A stretch of DNA of 6,618 nt from Patescibacteria group bacterium (lineage in GTDB: Bacteria > Patescibacteriota > SOKK01), in NCBI GenBank assembly GCA_004374725.1, contig SOKK01000091.1, positions 1-6,618 of the forward strand, given 5' to 3'. Position numbers and translations under genes: made by a program. This document shows, one piece after another, positions 1-5,884 of the stretch. Within the stretch, counting starts at the first letter, position 1. Every line of letters starts with the position of its first letter. The notes beneath the pieces were generated by a model, which ran no database searches, was not told the origin of the DNA, and saw only the letters and a list, made by a program, of their open reading frames with translations.

Positions 1-705
1 AAGTTGTAATTGAGAACTAATCTTCGCTCCTTTGTAAACCAAAGTTAAGGTTTTTCTTGTCTCGCCACCCTTACTTCCAATCGCAACCAAACCAAAAACA
101 TTTTTATAAGCCGAAAGGTAAACCGGCGCTTCAAATTGACCAGAGGAAGAAACATCCACAATCAGACCATTGATTAAGAGAATTGCATTTGGTTCCGTCC
201 TCCCTTTAATTGTCACCCGATTATACTCAAACTCAGCAAAGTCCTCCGGAGAATCAATTGTTAAGCTTGGACCTTCCGTCACTGTTTCTTTCACCAGGTT
301 CACTGCTTTACCATCTGAAGCTAAATTCAAAACCCACTGAGTTGTTGTCGGGTTAGCCCAAATCTTAAGAACCTTTCCTGATTCTGCTAGAACCGGAACA
401 TAATCTGAACCAGGATTCTTATAAATATGATATAGCACTTGGACAACATTTCCCTGTTTAAGATTAGAGCTAGTCTTTTCAACTGCTGTGATTCGCATCT
501 TGAAGTAACGTAATTCCGCATTCTCCTTTTGATATTTTTGGAATGTTTCTCCCTCTACCTTACTATCTTTCTCAACTACCCCCGTAATTACCTCCTTAGC
601 CTGAGTCTTAAAATCATCCGCAGCAAAAACAAAATTCCACATCCCTCCTAGAATAACCACTGTGATTAACAGAATAATTAAAATTTTTAATCTCAGAATG
701 TACAT
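1..705 (-). CDS. Exported protein with C-terminal bacterial Ig-like (glucodextranase B-like) domain, 3' end outside window
   Basis: An open frame runs from an ATG at 705 to the window edge without a stop, giving 235 residues. Residues 1-28 form a clear signal peptide: a short basic start (R5, K7), a hydrophobic core over about 8-27, and a V-F-A site that suggests cleavage after A28. Residues 30-140 are beta-rich and unrecognised, perhaps a barrel-like domain. Residues about 148-225 resemble the glucodextranase-B/bacterial Ig-like fold: a TIDSPED opening, VTIKGRTEPNAILLING, then SSSGQFEAPVYLSAYKN and a closing LTLVYK strand. Such domains are common in cell-surface proteins and bind or space other domains. 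The protein is expected to act outside the membrane; its function is unknown. It starts 8 bases after the rplR stop with no visible Shine-Dalgarno site, so it is probably co-transcribed and may be translationally coupled. It lies where rpsE would be expected. I chose this start because it gives an intact signal peptide; a later ATG at 642 would cut it away. Confidence 0.85.
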   Translation of the reverse strand, partial: MYILRLKILIILLITVVILGGMWNFVFAADDFKTQAKEVITGVVEKDSKVEGETFQKYQKENAELRYFKMRITAVEKTSSNLKQGNVVQVLYHIYKNPGSDYVPVLAESGKVLKIWANPTTTQWVLNLASDGKAVNLVKETVTEGPSLTIDSPEDFAEFEYNRVTIKGRTEPNAILLINGLIVDVSSSGQFEAPVYLSAYKNVFGLVAIGSKGGETRKTLTLVYKGAKISSQLQL

Positions 706-713
706 CAAAATAA

Positions 714-1073
714 TTAAAATTTAATTCCTTCTTTGCGCATTCCATCCGCAACTGCTTTTACCTGTCCGTGATAGTGATAGCCACCACGATCAAAAACTAT
801 TCCTTTAATCCCCTTCTTCAGAGCTTTCTTAGCCATCAATTCACCCACTTTTTCTGCAATCTCAACAGTACAATTATCTTTTTTATTTCCAGCTTCCTTA
901 TCACTGACACTGAAAATAGTTTGTCCTTTATCGTCGTCAATTGCTTGCACATAAAGATGTCGCAAACTACGAAAGACTGATAAACGTGGTTTTTCTTTTG
1001 TTCCATAAACAACTTTGCGAATTCGTCGCCTTCGCCTTAATCTATCAATTACTTTTTTTTGAACTGCAATCAT
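714..1073 (-). CDS. rplR: 50S ribosomal protein L18 (uL18)
   Basis: L18 binds 5S rRNA and, with L5, anchors the 5S particle in the central protuberance of the large subunit. The 119 residues match the usual bacterial length. The N-terminus is a basic arm (RLRRRRRIRK, about 11-20). It is followed by the family core KPRLSVFRSLRHLYVQAIDDD (about 28-48) and the C-terminal GIVFDRGGYHYHGQVKAVADGMRKEG (about 91-116), which is highly typical of L18. A weak AGGA lies about 12 bases before the ATG. The gene follows rplF after 29 bases, as in the standard spc order. The gene after it is not rpsE, which is unusual. Confidence 0.97.
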   Translation of the reverse strand: MIAVQKKVIDRLRRRRRIRKVVYGTKEKPRLSVFRSLRHLYVQAIDDDKGQTIFSVSDKEAGNKKDNCTVEIAEKVGELMAKKALKKGIKGIVFDRGGYHYHGQVKAVADGMRKEGIKF

Positions 1074-1089
1074 TCTTGCTTTATTTCCT

Positions 1090-1117
1090 AACTTTTAACT
1101 CTTTACTTTGAACTTGT
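1090..1117. repeat. Degenerate heptamer run over the rplF stop codon
   Basis: Read on the plus strand, four consecutive 7-base units can be laid out: AACTTTT, AACTCTT, TACTTTG and AACTTGT. They share an A-C-T-T backbone with substitutions. The stretch covers the last codons of rplF, its stop and part of the gap before rplR. It is much less regular than the two hairpin repeats at 2075-2141 and 6292-6371 and has no complementary arm. It could be a decayed relative of them or simple AT-rich chance. Confidence 0.35.
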
Positions 1118-1669
1118 CGTTGCTGCTCCTTCCTCACCACCAACTGCCTTACCAACTTTACGTCTAATATGTTCCCCCTGATAAGCAATGCCTTTACCTT
1201 TATAGGGTTCCGGGGGACGGAGATTTCTAATTTGAGAGGCAATCTCACCAACTAGTTGTTTATCAATTCCTGACACTGTAATCACATTTTTTTCAACCTT
1301 AAAGTCAATTCCCTCAGGTTTTTCAACTGTCACGGGATGCGAAAATCCCAACTCCAGAATAAGATTCTCTCCCTCTAATTTAGCTTTGTACCCTACCCCG
1401 TTAATTTCTAACTTCTTTGCAAACCCTTTCACCACTCCTTCAATTAGATTGGCTAACAAAGCACGAGCTAGGCCATGCAAAGCTCTTGTTTCCTGCTCAT
1501 CATTCTTTCTTTCCACAATTAAACTATCATCTTCTTGCTTTAATTTAACAACAGAAGGTAGATAATATTGCAACTCACCTTTGGGTCCCTTAATCTTGCA
1601 AAGCTGTCCTTTGATCTTCACCTCTACCTCCTTGGAAATACTAATTGATTTTTCTCCTATACGTGACAT
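1103..1669 (-). CDS. rplF: 50S ribosomal protein L6 (uL6)
   Basis: L6 sits on 23S rRNA near the sarcin-ricin loop and the factor-binding site. The protein has 188 residues, slightly longer than the usual 175-180. It opens with the standard MSRIGEKSI and carries two tandem L6 domains. The second ends in the diagnostic RPPEPYKGKGIAYQGEHIRR (about 151-170) and KVGKA. Residues 177-188 are a short tail, GGEEGAATTSSK, beyond the family core. The ATG is 10 bases after the rpsH stop, with no clear Shine-Dalgarno site, so coupling to rpsH is likely. The last codons and the stop lie inside a faint 7-base periodic stretch (1090-1117), which may have altered the C-terminus. Confidence 0.97.
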   Translation of the reverse strand: MSRIGEKSISISKEVEVKIKGQLCKIKGPKGELQYYLPSVVKLKQEDDSLIVERKNDEQETRALHGLARALLANLIEGVVKGFAKKLEINGVGYKAKLEGENLILELGFSHPVTVEKPEGIDFKVEKNVITVSGIDKQLVGEIASQIRNLRPPEPYKGKGIAYQGEHIRRKVGKAVGGEEGAATTSSK

Positions 1670-1679
1670 AGAAATAAGA

Positions 1680-2069
1680 TTACCAAATCTTTACTAAAAC
1701 TTCTCCACCGATATTTCTTTTCCTCGCTTCCCAGGTAGTCATCACTCCCTGAGGCGTTGAAACAACAAGAGTACCCAACCCTCCTAACACCAACGGAAAT
1801 TCTTGCGCTTTTTTATAAATTCGCTGACCAGGTTTACTTACAGTTTCAATTCCCCTGATTACCGACTCTCCATTGTAATATTTCAAATCCAAAACTAACA
1901 TATCTCTCTGTTCTTGGCGATCCTTAGAAAAACCTTTGATATAACCTTCTTGTTCAAGAATCTTCGCGACCTCAAATTTCAATGTTGAGTAAGGAATAAC
2001 AACACTTTCTTGCTTTACAAGCAAGGCATTACGAACTCTTGTTAACATATCGGAAAGTGGATCTGTCAT
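1680..2069 (-). CDS. rpsH: 30S ribosomal protein S8 (uS8)
   Basis: S8 is a primary binder of the 16S rRNA central domain. In E. coli it also represses the spc operon by binding its mRNA near the L5 gene. The 129 residues equal the family length. It starts with the typical MTDPLSDMLTRVRNA and ends with the diagnostic STPQGVMTTWEARKRNIGGEVLVKIW, where the S-T-P-x-G-V-M-T and N-I-G-G-E-V-L elements contact rRNA. The start codon lies 5 bases beyond the heptamer hairpin at 2075-2141, and no Shine-Dalgarno sequence is visible, unlike rplE or rpmC. Translation may depend on the hairpin or on coupling across the gap. No S8-binding mRNA site was identified by eye. Confidence 0.97.
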   Translation of the reverse strand: MTDPLSDMLTRVRNALLVKQESVVIPYSTLKFEVAKILEQEGYIKGFSKDRQEQRDMLVLDLKYYNGESVIRGIETVSKPGQRIYKKAQEFPLVLGGLGTLVVSTPQGVMTTWEARKRNIGGEVLVKIW

Positions 2070-2074
2070 AACTC

Positions 2075-2141
2075 AGGTTAAAGGTTAAAGGTTAAAGGTA
2101 AAAGGTAATTTTGACCTCTGACCTTTGACCTTTGATCTTCA
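2075..2141. repeat. Heptamer-repeat hairpin upstream of rpsH
   Basis: The plus strand shows five 7-base units at 2075-2109 (AGGTTAA three times, then AGGTAAA and AGGTAAT). They abut four units at 2110-2137 (TTTGACC, TCTGACC, TTTGACC, TTTGATC). The second set is close to the reverse complement of the first, so the region folds on itself. Pairing A2103-T2117 through T2079-A2141 gives a stem of up to about 29 pairs with scattered mismatches, closed by a 7-base loop at 2107-2113. Some mismatches on the plus strand become G-U wobbles in the minus-strand transcript and others become A-C mismatches. The stem is not GC-rich and has no U-tract on the transcript side, so it is not a standard terminator. 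It fills nearly all of the 74-base gap between rpsZ and rpsH and ends 5 bases before the rpsH ATG. Confidence 0.9.
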
Positions 2142-2143
2142 TT

Positions 2144-2338
2144 CTACCAACTGCTTTTTCTCACTCCGGGAATTTCTCCTCTTTGGACTCTTTCACGAAA
2201 ACAAATCCGGCACATCCCAAACTTGCGCAGATAGCCACGTCGTCTCCCACATAAAGGACAGCGATTATAAACACGAGTCCTAAATTTTGACTTCCGTTTT
2301 AACCTTTCTGATTTTACAACAAGTGACTTTTTAGCCAT
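2144..2338 (-). CDS. rpsZ: 30S ribosomal protein S14, zinc-binding type (uS14)
   Basis: S14 is a late-assembling protein of the 30S head, next to S3 and S10. This is the short zinc-dependent form: 64 residues with CPLC at 27-30 and CRIC at 43-46, four cysteines that coordinate one zinc ion. The C-terminus [18 protein letters not shown] is the classic S14 ending. The zinc-free form is about 100 residues and lacks these cysteines. The ATG lies 11 bases after the rplE stop with no strong ribosome-binding site. The position between L5 and S8 is canonical. Confidence 0.97.
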   Translation of the reverse strand: MAKKSLVVKSERLKRKSKFRTRVYNRCPLCGRRRGYLRKFGMCRICFRERVQRGEIPGVRKSSW

Positions 2339-2349
2339 GATTATAAAAA

Positions 2350-2904
2350 TTATTTCTTCCTAAGAGGAAATCCTAATAATTCTAAAAGTATCTTGCCTTC
2401 CTCATCATTCTTTGCGTTAGTCACTACAGTAATTTCCAACCCAAAAGTTTCAGTTACTTCATCAGGGTCAATTTCTGGAAAAGCAGTGTGTTCCTTAATC
2501 CCAATTGTATAATTACCTCTGCCGTCAAAACCCTTGTTTGAGAGTCCCCTAAAGTCACGTACCCGCGGCAGAGTAATCTGTACCAAACGCTGGATAAAAT
2601 CATACATTCTTTTCCCTCTCAAGGTTATCTTCAACCCCACTTTACTTCCCTCGTGAATCTTGAACCCTGAAATAGCCTTCCTGGCCAAGGTAATCACAGG
2701 TTTCTGCCCCGTGACGCGCGCAAGTGATTTTGAAGCGTACTCAATGAAAGAAGAATCTTCCTGAGCTCTACTTGCTCCAACATTAACTACAACCTTCTCC
2801 AAATGAGGTACTGCATAATCATTTTTTCTTCCTAATGTCTTTTTAAGTTCAGGAAGAATTTTGCTTTGATATTCTTCTTGTAAAACCGACTTAGATGAAT
2901 TCAT
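2350..2904 (-). CDS. rplE: 50S ribosomal protein L5 (uL5)
   Basis: L5 binds 5S rRNA in the central protuberance and touches the P-site tRNA and the S13 bridge. It has 184 residues, the family norm being about 180. Recognisable blocks are [14 protein letters not shown] (about 37-50), [19 protein letters not shown] (about 65-83), the [20 protein letters not shown] helix (about 96-115), [20 protein letters not shown] (about 117-136) and the C-terminal [23 protein letters not shown]. The start codon overlaps the rplX stop by one base (TAATG), which implies coupled translation. A strong AAAGGAG lies 10 bases upstream, inside rplX. Confidence 0.97.
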   Translation of the reverse strand: MNSSKSVLQEEYQSKILPELKKTLGRKNDYAVPHLEKVVVNVGASRAQEDSSFIEYASKSLARVTGQKPVITLARKAISGFKIHEGSKVGLKITLRGKRMYDFIQRLVQITLPRVRDFRGLSNKGFDGRGNYTIGIKEHTAFPEIDPDEVTETFGLEITVVTNAKNDEEGKILLELLGFPLRKK

Positions 2905-3233
2905 TAATTAATTACTCCTTTACATTTTTTGCAAATTCTTTCATGCTTATTCTTCTTACTGCTAGTCTTTTTCTCATGCAAGCGACTCGAAACACGAGTC
3001 TTTTTATTACAACGGGGACAAATAATCTGAACATTAGAAACTGCGATTGGAGAAGGAAACTCAACCAATCCCCCTTTCTGACGCTTACGATTAGGACGAA
3101 CAGCCTTTTTCATCAAATTAACATTCTCAATAACAACTCGTTCCGAATCCTTCAGTACTCTCAAAACCTTACCGGTTTTTCCTCGGTCTTTTCCTTTAAT
3201 AATTAAAACTTTATCTCCACGTTTAACTTTCAT
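2904..3233 (-). CDS. rplX: 50S ribosomal protein L24 (uL24) with C-terminal Cys4 zinc ribbon
   Basis: L24 starts assembly of the large subunit and lies near the peptide exit tunnel. I place the start at 3233, giving 109 residues, because the family begins MKVKRGDKVLIIKGKDRGK, a KOW-type motif at residues 1-19. An upstream in-frame ATG at 3287 would add 18 non-family residues and overlap rplN. The core continues with VENVNL-like IENVNLMKK (35-43) and SPIAVSNV (61-68). The C-terminus carries CPRC at 72-75 and CKKC at 101-104, a probable zinc ribbon. Cysteine-bearing L24 variants are known in other bacteria, but the 25-residue Lys-rich spacer here is long. The gap from rplN is 10 bases. The stop overlaps the rplE start. 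Confidence 0.95.
   Translation of the reverse strand: MKVKRGDKVLIIKGKDRGKTGKVLRVLKDSERVVIENVNLMKKAVRPNRKRQKGGLVEFPSPIAVSNVQIICPRCNKKTRVSSRLHEKKTSSKKNKHERICKKCKGVIN
2915..2921 (-). promoter_or_regulatory. Shine-Dalgarno site of rplE
   Basis: The minus strand reads AAAGGAG, followed by a 10-base AT-rich spacer and the rplE ATG. This is the longest Shine-Dalgarno match seen in the window. It shows that the organism uses ordinary SD-led initiation for at least some of these genes. Confidence 0.8.
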
Positions 3234-3243
3234 CTTAAAATCA

Positions 3244-3612
3244 CTAAAAAACTTCAGGTGCCAAAGAAACAATTTTTTGATAACCACGCTCTCTTAATTC
3301 AGAGGGGATTGGACCAAAAATTCGGCTTCCACGAGGGTTTCCTTCCTTATCAATAATTACTGCAGCATTCTCATCAAAACGAATTACAGAACCATCCTTG
3401 CGTTTAAAGGGGCTTTTCTGTCTAACAATTACAGCTCTAACAACCTCTTTTTTCTTTACTATTCCAGTCGGGATTGCTTCTTTTACTGAAGCAACGATTA
3501 CATCACCCAATCTTGCATAACGTACCTTGCTATGCCCTAAAACCTTAATACATCCTAAAACACGTGCCCCAGTATTATCCGCTGAACTAAGTTTTGTCTC
3601 AGCTTGAATCAT
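3244..3612 (-). CDS. rplN: 50S ribosomal protein L14 (uL14)
   Basis: L14 lies at the subunit interface, forms bridges to 16S rRNA, and is the docking site of the silencing factor RsfS. Its 122 residues are exactly the typical length. Diagnostic blocks are [20 protein letters not shown] (1-20), the [16 protein letters not shown] strand (about 31-46) and [20 protein letters not shown], followed by [24 protein letters not shown]. The ATG overlaps the rpsQ TGA by four bases (ATGA), and a GGAAG lies 5 bases upstream within rpsQ. In E. coli rplN is the first spc gene with its own promoter. Here it is fused to the S10 group with no room for a separate promoter. Confidence 0.98.
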   Translation of the reverse strand: MIQAETKLSSADNTGARVLGCIKVLGHSKVRYARLGDVIVASVKEAIPTGIVKKKEVVRAVIVRQKSPFKRKDGSVIRFDENAAVIIDKEGNPRGSRIFGPIPSELRERGYQKIVSLAPEVF

Positions 3613-3875
3613 TTTTTCTTCCGAGGATAAATAACCTTAAAACGTTTTGTTTTACTAAAAGGACGGCCTTCCTCAAATTCAACTAGATCCCCTTTCTTAA
3701 ATTGATTCTTTGGATCATGTACTTGATAACTCTGGGTAAATTTATAACGTTTGTGATAAAGAGGATGAGTCTTATAAGTCTCAATCTCAACTTTAATAGT
3801 CTTATCAACATTACTATTCACCACTCTGCCTTTGATAATTCTCTTTTTGGATTGTTTTTTTGACTCAGATTTCAC
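3609..3875 (-). CDS. rpsQ: 30S ribosomal protein S17 (uS17)
   Basis: S17 is an early-binding OB-fold protein of the 30S body. The 88 residues match the family. The typical core is [20 protein letters not shown] (about 15-34), then [20 protein letters not shown] (about 36-55) and [23 protein letters not shown]. The start is GTG: an in-frame TAG at 3893-3891 rules out anything further upstream, and no in-frame ATG fits the N-terminus. A purine run containing GGG at 3885-3883 lies 7 bases before the GTG. The stop overlaps the rplN start by four bases. A 28-base AT-rich gap separates it from rpmC. Confidence 0.97.
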   Translation of the reverse strand: MKSESKKQSKKRIIKGRVVNSNVDKTIKVEIETYKTHPLYHKRYKFTQSYQVHDPKNQFKKGDLVEFEEGRPFSKTKRFKVIYPRKKK

Positions 3876-3882
3876 TAATTTG

Positions 3883-3891
3883 CCCTTTCCC
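3883..3891 (-). promoter_or_regulatory. Probable ribosome-binding site of rpsQ
   Basis: The minus strand reads GGGAAAGGG, and its downstream GGG ends 7 bases before the GTG start of rpsQ. The match to a Shine-Dalgarno core is partial, but the spacing is right and it supports the GTG start. Confidence 0.55.
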
Positions 3892-3903
3892 TATCTATAT
3901 ATA

Positions 3904-4155
3904 TTATTTAGTCTCGTTTTTAGGAGACGAAGTGGCTCTAATTTTTTCTTTCGATTCTGTCTCTTCGAGCAATTCCTGTTCACCGATTACCATCAAAGTT
4001 CTCGCAATATCACGCCTTAAAAGAGGGATCTCACGATGATTCTTGAGCTGTTTTAGGGCTGCCTTAAATCTCAATTCCCTAAGCCTCTCCCGCATCTTTA
4101 GAAGCTCTTTCTCAAGTTCCACTTTCCTCTTTTTACGAATTTCTTTTATCTTCAT
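3904..4155 (-). CDS. rpmC: 50S ribosomal protein L29 (uL29) with C-terminal tail
   Basis: L29 is a small two-helix protein beside the peptide exit tunnel, next to L23, where trigger factor and SRP dock. Residues 1-62 are the family domain: MKIKEIRKK, then the charged helix [20 protein letters not shown] (about 13-32), [20 protein letters not shown]. The whole protein is 83 residues, against about 65 in most bacteria. The extra 20 residues ([20 protein letters not shown]) are polar and probably disordered. The start overlaps rplP by 23 bases in another frame. The AGGAG at 4166-4162, 6 bases upstream, makes this start convincing. Confidence 0.96.
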   Translation of the reverse strand: MKIKEIRKKRKVELEKELLKMRERLRELRFKAALKQLKNHREIPLLRRDIARTLMVIGEQELLEETESKEKIRATSSPKNETK

Positions 4156-4576
4156 CTTGAACTCCTACTTCTTCTTTGACAAAAAACTTAGTTTTAAAAG
4201 GAATTTTATTAGCAGCAAGACGCAAAGCTTCTTTAGCAACTGATTCAGAAATTCCATCCATTTCAAAAAGTACTCTCCCTGGCAACACCACAGCAACAAA
4301 TTTTTCAACATCTCCCTTGCCACTTCCCATTGGTACTTCTAAAGCTTTTTTCGTGACTGGTTTATCCGGAAAAACACGAACCCAAATTTTCCCTCCCCTC
4401 CTAATATAACGAGTTATCGCCCTCCGCGCTGCTTCAATCTGCTGGGCAGTAAACCAACCTCTCTCCTTTGCTCTCAAACCAAAACGTCCAAACTCAACTT
4501 CGCTTCCTCGCTTAGAGGATCCTCTCATTTTCCCTCGCTGCTGTTTACGATATTTCATTTTACGCGGCATCAACAT
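4133..4576 (-). CDS. rplP: 50S ribosomal protein L16 (uL16)
   Basis: L16 sits between the central protuberance and the A-site and helps position A-site tRNA. The 147 residues compare with 136-145 usually. Blocks in order are [19 protein letters not shown] (1-19), [20 protein letters not shown] (30-49), [20 protein letters not shown] (50-69), [20 protein letters not shown] and [13 protein letters not shown]. Position 82 is Pro (EVPMGSGKG), where E. coli has Arg81, the residue hydroxylated by RoxA. The start is 16 bases after the rpsC stop. A GAGAG lies a few bases upstream, a poor ribosome-binding site. The 3' end overlaps the rpmC start by 23 bases. Confidence 0.97.
   Translation of the reverse strand: MLMPRKMKYRKQQRGKMRGSSKRGSEVEFGRFGLRAKERGWFTAQQIEAARRAITRYIRRGGKIWVRVFPDKPVTKKALEVPMGSGKGDVEKFVAVVLPGRVLFEMDGISESVAKEALRLAANKIPFKTKFFVKEEVGVQDEDKRNS
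4162..4166 (-). promoter_or_regulatory. Shine-Dalgarno site of rpmC inside rplP
   Basis: AGGAG on the minus strand ends 6 bases before the rpmC ATG. It lies within the last codons of rplP, so the two reading frames share this stretch. Confidence 0.75.
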
Positions 4577-4592
4577 TTGTCTCTCTGATTAA

Positions 4593-5267
4593 TTAGCTCT
4601 GGGAACCCTTACCTGCACGAGCAGGCAGGGATCTCTCTCTACTAAATACCTCTCCTTTATATATCCACACTTTCACTCCAATCAAACCATAGACAGTGCG
4701 CGCAGGAACATAGGCATAATCAACATCGGCCCTTAAGGTATGCAAAGGAATTTTACCTTTTGTGATCATTTCTCGTCGTGACATCTCTGCACCGTTCAGC
4801 CTTCCCGCAACCATAATCTTGCATCCCAGTGCCTTCGCCTGCATGATCCGATCCACTGCCTGTTTAATTACTCTCCTGTAAGGAATACGTTTTTCCAGTT
4901 GCTCTGCAATTCCTAAGGCAACCACCTTCGCGTCTAAATCCGGCTTTGCGATTTCCTTAATACTAATTCTTACCCTTTTTTGAATCTTCTTTTCAATCTT
5001 TCCTTTCAGTTTTTCAATCCCCGCTCCACCCTTACCAATAACAACTCCTGGCCTTGATGATTTAATCTCAATATCAATTTGTTTTACGGAACGCTTGATA
5101 ATAATTACCGCAACCCCTGCTTCTTTCAAATTATCCAAAATCAACTTACGAATTAAAATATCTTCCAGAAGGGAGTCACGATACTTTTTTCCTTTTGCAA
5201 ACCACTGAGAATTCCAAGTTCTCAATCCACCAAGACGAAAACTAAAAGGATTAACTTTCTGTCCCAT
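4593..5267 (-). CDS. rpsC: 30S ribosomal protein S3 (uS3)
   Basis: S3 lies at the mRNA entry channel of the 30S head and contributes to mRNA unwinding. The protein has 224 residues (E. coli 233). It starts with MGQKVNPFSFRLG, as nearly all S3 proteins do. The KH type-2 domain includes SSRPGVVIGKGGAGIEKL, with the GKGG loop at 78-81. The C-terminal domain contains IKQAVDRIMQAKALGCKIMV, then AGRLNGAEMSRREMITKGKI and PLHTLRADVDYAYVPARTVY. The ATG is 3 bases after the rplV stop. An AAAGG about 11 bases upstream may serve initiation, but coupling to rplV is likely. Confidence 0.98.
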   Translation of the reverse strand: MGQKVNPFSFRLGGLRTWNSQWFAKGKKYRDSLLEDILIRKLILDNLKEAGVAVIIIKRSVKQIDIEIKSSRPGVVIGKGGAGIEKLKGKIEKKIQKRVRISIKEIAKPDLDAKVVALGIAEQLEKRIPYRRVIKQAVDRIMQAKALGCKIMVAGRLNGAEMSRREMITKGKIPLHTLRADVDYAYVPARTVYGLIGVKVWIYKGEVFSRERSLPARAGKGSQS

Positions 5268-5270
5268 TGT

Positions 5271-5873
5271 TTATTCTGCCTTTCTTCTAAAAAACTTGCT
5301 TAAGAAACCCCGGCGTTTTTTCTGTCCTTTACCTTTTTCCTTCTTCTCTTGTAAGGAAGATAGTCGCTCTTTATCCTCTAGAGTTTCTTCACTAGCCTTT
5401 CGGCTTAATTGCCCTAAATCCTGAGTAGGTTTCTTTTGAGGCTCTTTTTTCTTTTCTTTTTCTGAACGCTTTTTCGCTACTTCCTGGTCACGTTTCTTTT
5501 TTGCTAAAACTCTCTCCTTAACTTTTCTCTCAGAAGTTAGAACCTTTTCATCTAAAATAACACTAATATGGGTCGTACGTTTCAGAATTTCATCCGCGGA
5601 TCCTCTAGCACGTGCACGCCAACGTTTGAAAGTTGGACCCTGGCCAATTAAAATATTCCGAATATATAAATTATCTTCTTCCAATCCATAATTATTTGTT
5701 GCATTTGCTACTGCCGAGTTTACTGCCTGCAAGAGAAAAGAAGCAGCTTTTTTTCTGGTGAATTTCAAAGTTTTTGTAGCATCGGAAACATTCTTTTTCC
5801 TAATTAAACTTGCTACTGGTTCAACTTTACTTGAAGATATTCGTAAATTTCGACTATGAGATTTTACTTGCAT
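5271..5873 (-). CDS. rplV: 50S ribosomal protein L22 (uL22) with long charged C-terminal extension
   Basis: L22 lines the peptide exit tunnel with its beta-hairpin, and its globular part lies on the solvent side near the exit. Residues 1-109 are the family domain, with RISSSKVEPVASLIRKK (11-27), AVNSAVANATNNYGLEEDNL (50-69) and the hairpin GPTFKRWRARARGSADEILK (79-98), then RTTHISVILDE. Most bacterial L22 proteins end near residue 110. Here another 90 residues follow, dominated by Lys, Glu and Gln and likely helical or disordered. They end in a basic-aromatic stretch, RRGFLSKFFRRK (about 187-198). The frame is intact and the next gene starts 3 bases later, so the tail is genuine coding sequence. 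The start is 11 bases after the rpsS stop with a weak AGG nearby. Confidence 0.96.
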   Translation of the reverse strand: MQVKSHSRNLRISSSKVEPVASLIRKKNVSDATKTLKFTRKKAASFLLQAVNSAVANATNNYGLEEDNLYIRNILIGQGPTFKRWRARARGSADEILKRTTHISVILDEKVLTSERKVKERVLAKKKRDQEVAKKRSEKEKKKEPQKKPTQDLGQLSRKASEETLEDKERLSSLQEKKEKGKGQKKRRGFLSKFFRRKAE

Positions 5874-5884
5874 AGCGACCTAAA

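Noticed and set aside
640..642. Alternative start of the exported protein at an internal ATG with GGAGG just before it
   Set aside because: The GGAGG is only one base from that ATG, too close to work, and this start would remove most of the signal peptide.
2075..2141. Intrinsic terminator between rpsZ and rpsH
   Set aside because: The stem is long, repeat-based and not GC-rich, there is no U-tract after it on the transcript, and the operon continues 5 bases later.
3234..3287. Longer rplX reading frame starting at an ATG at 3287
   Set aside because: The added 18 residues do not resemble L24 and lie inside the rplN 3' end. The family N-terminus MKVKRGDKV begins at 3233.
3876..3903. Promoter in the AT-rich rpmC-rpsQ gap
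   Set aside because: The TATATATA stretch has no matching -35 box at the right distance, and the gap lies inside a closely packed operon. It is better explained as AT-rich spacer before the rpsQ ribosome-binding site.
768..4409. Plus-strand open frames within the ribosomal genes (for example 768-980, 2895-3206, 3832-4020, 4043-4243, 4176-4409)
   Set aside because: All lie opposite well-recognised ribosomal genes, have low-complexity Phe/Ser/Leu-rich translations and match no family I know.
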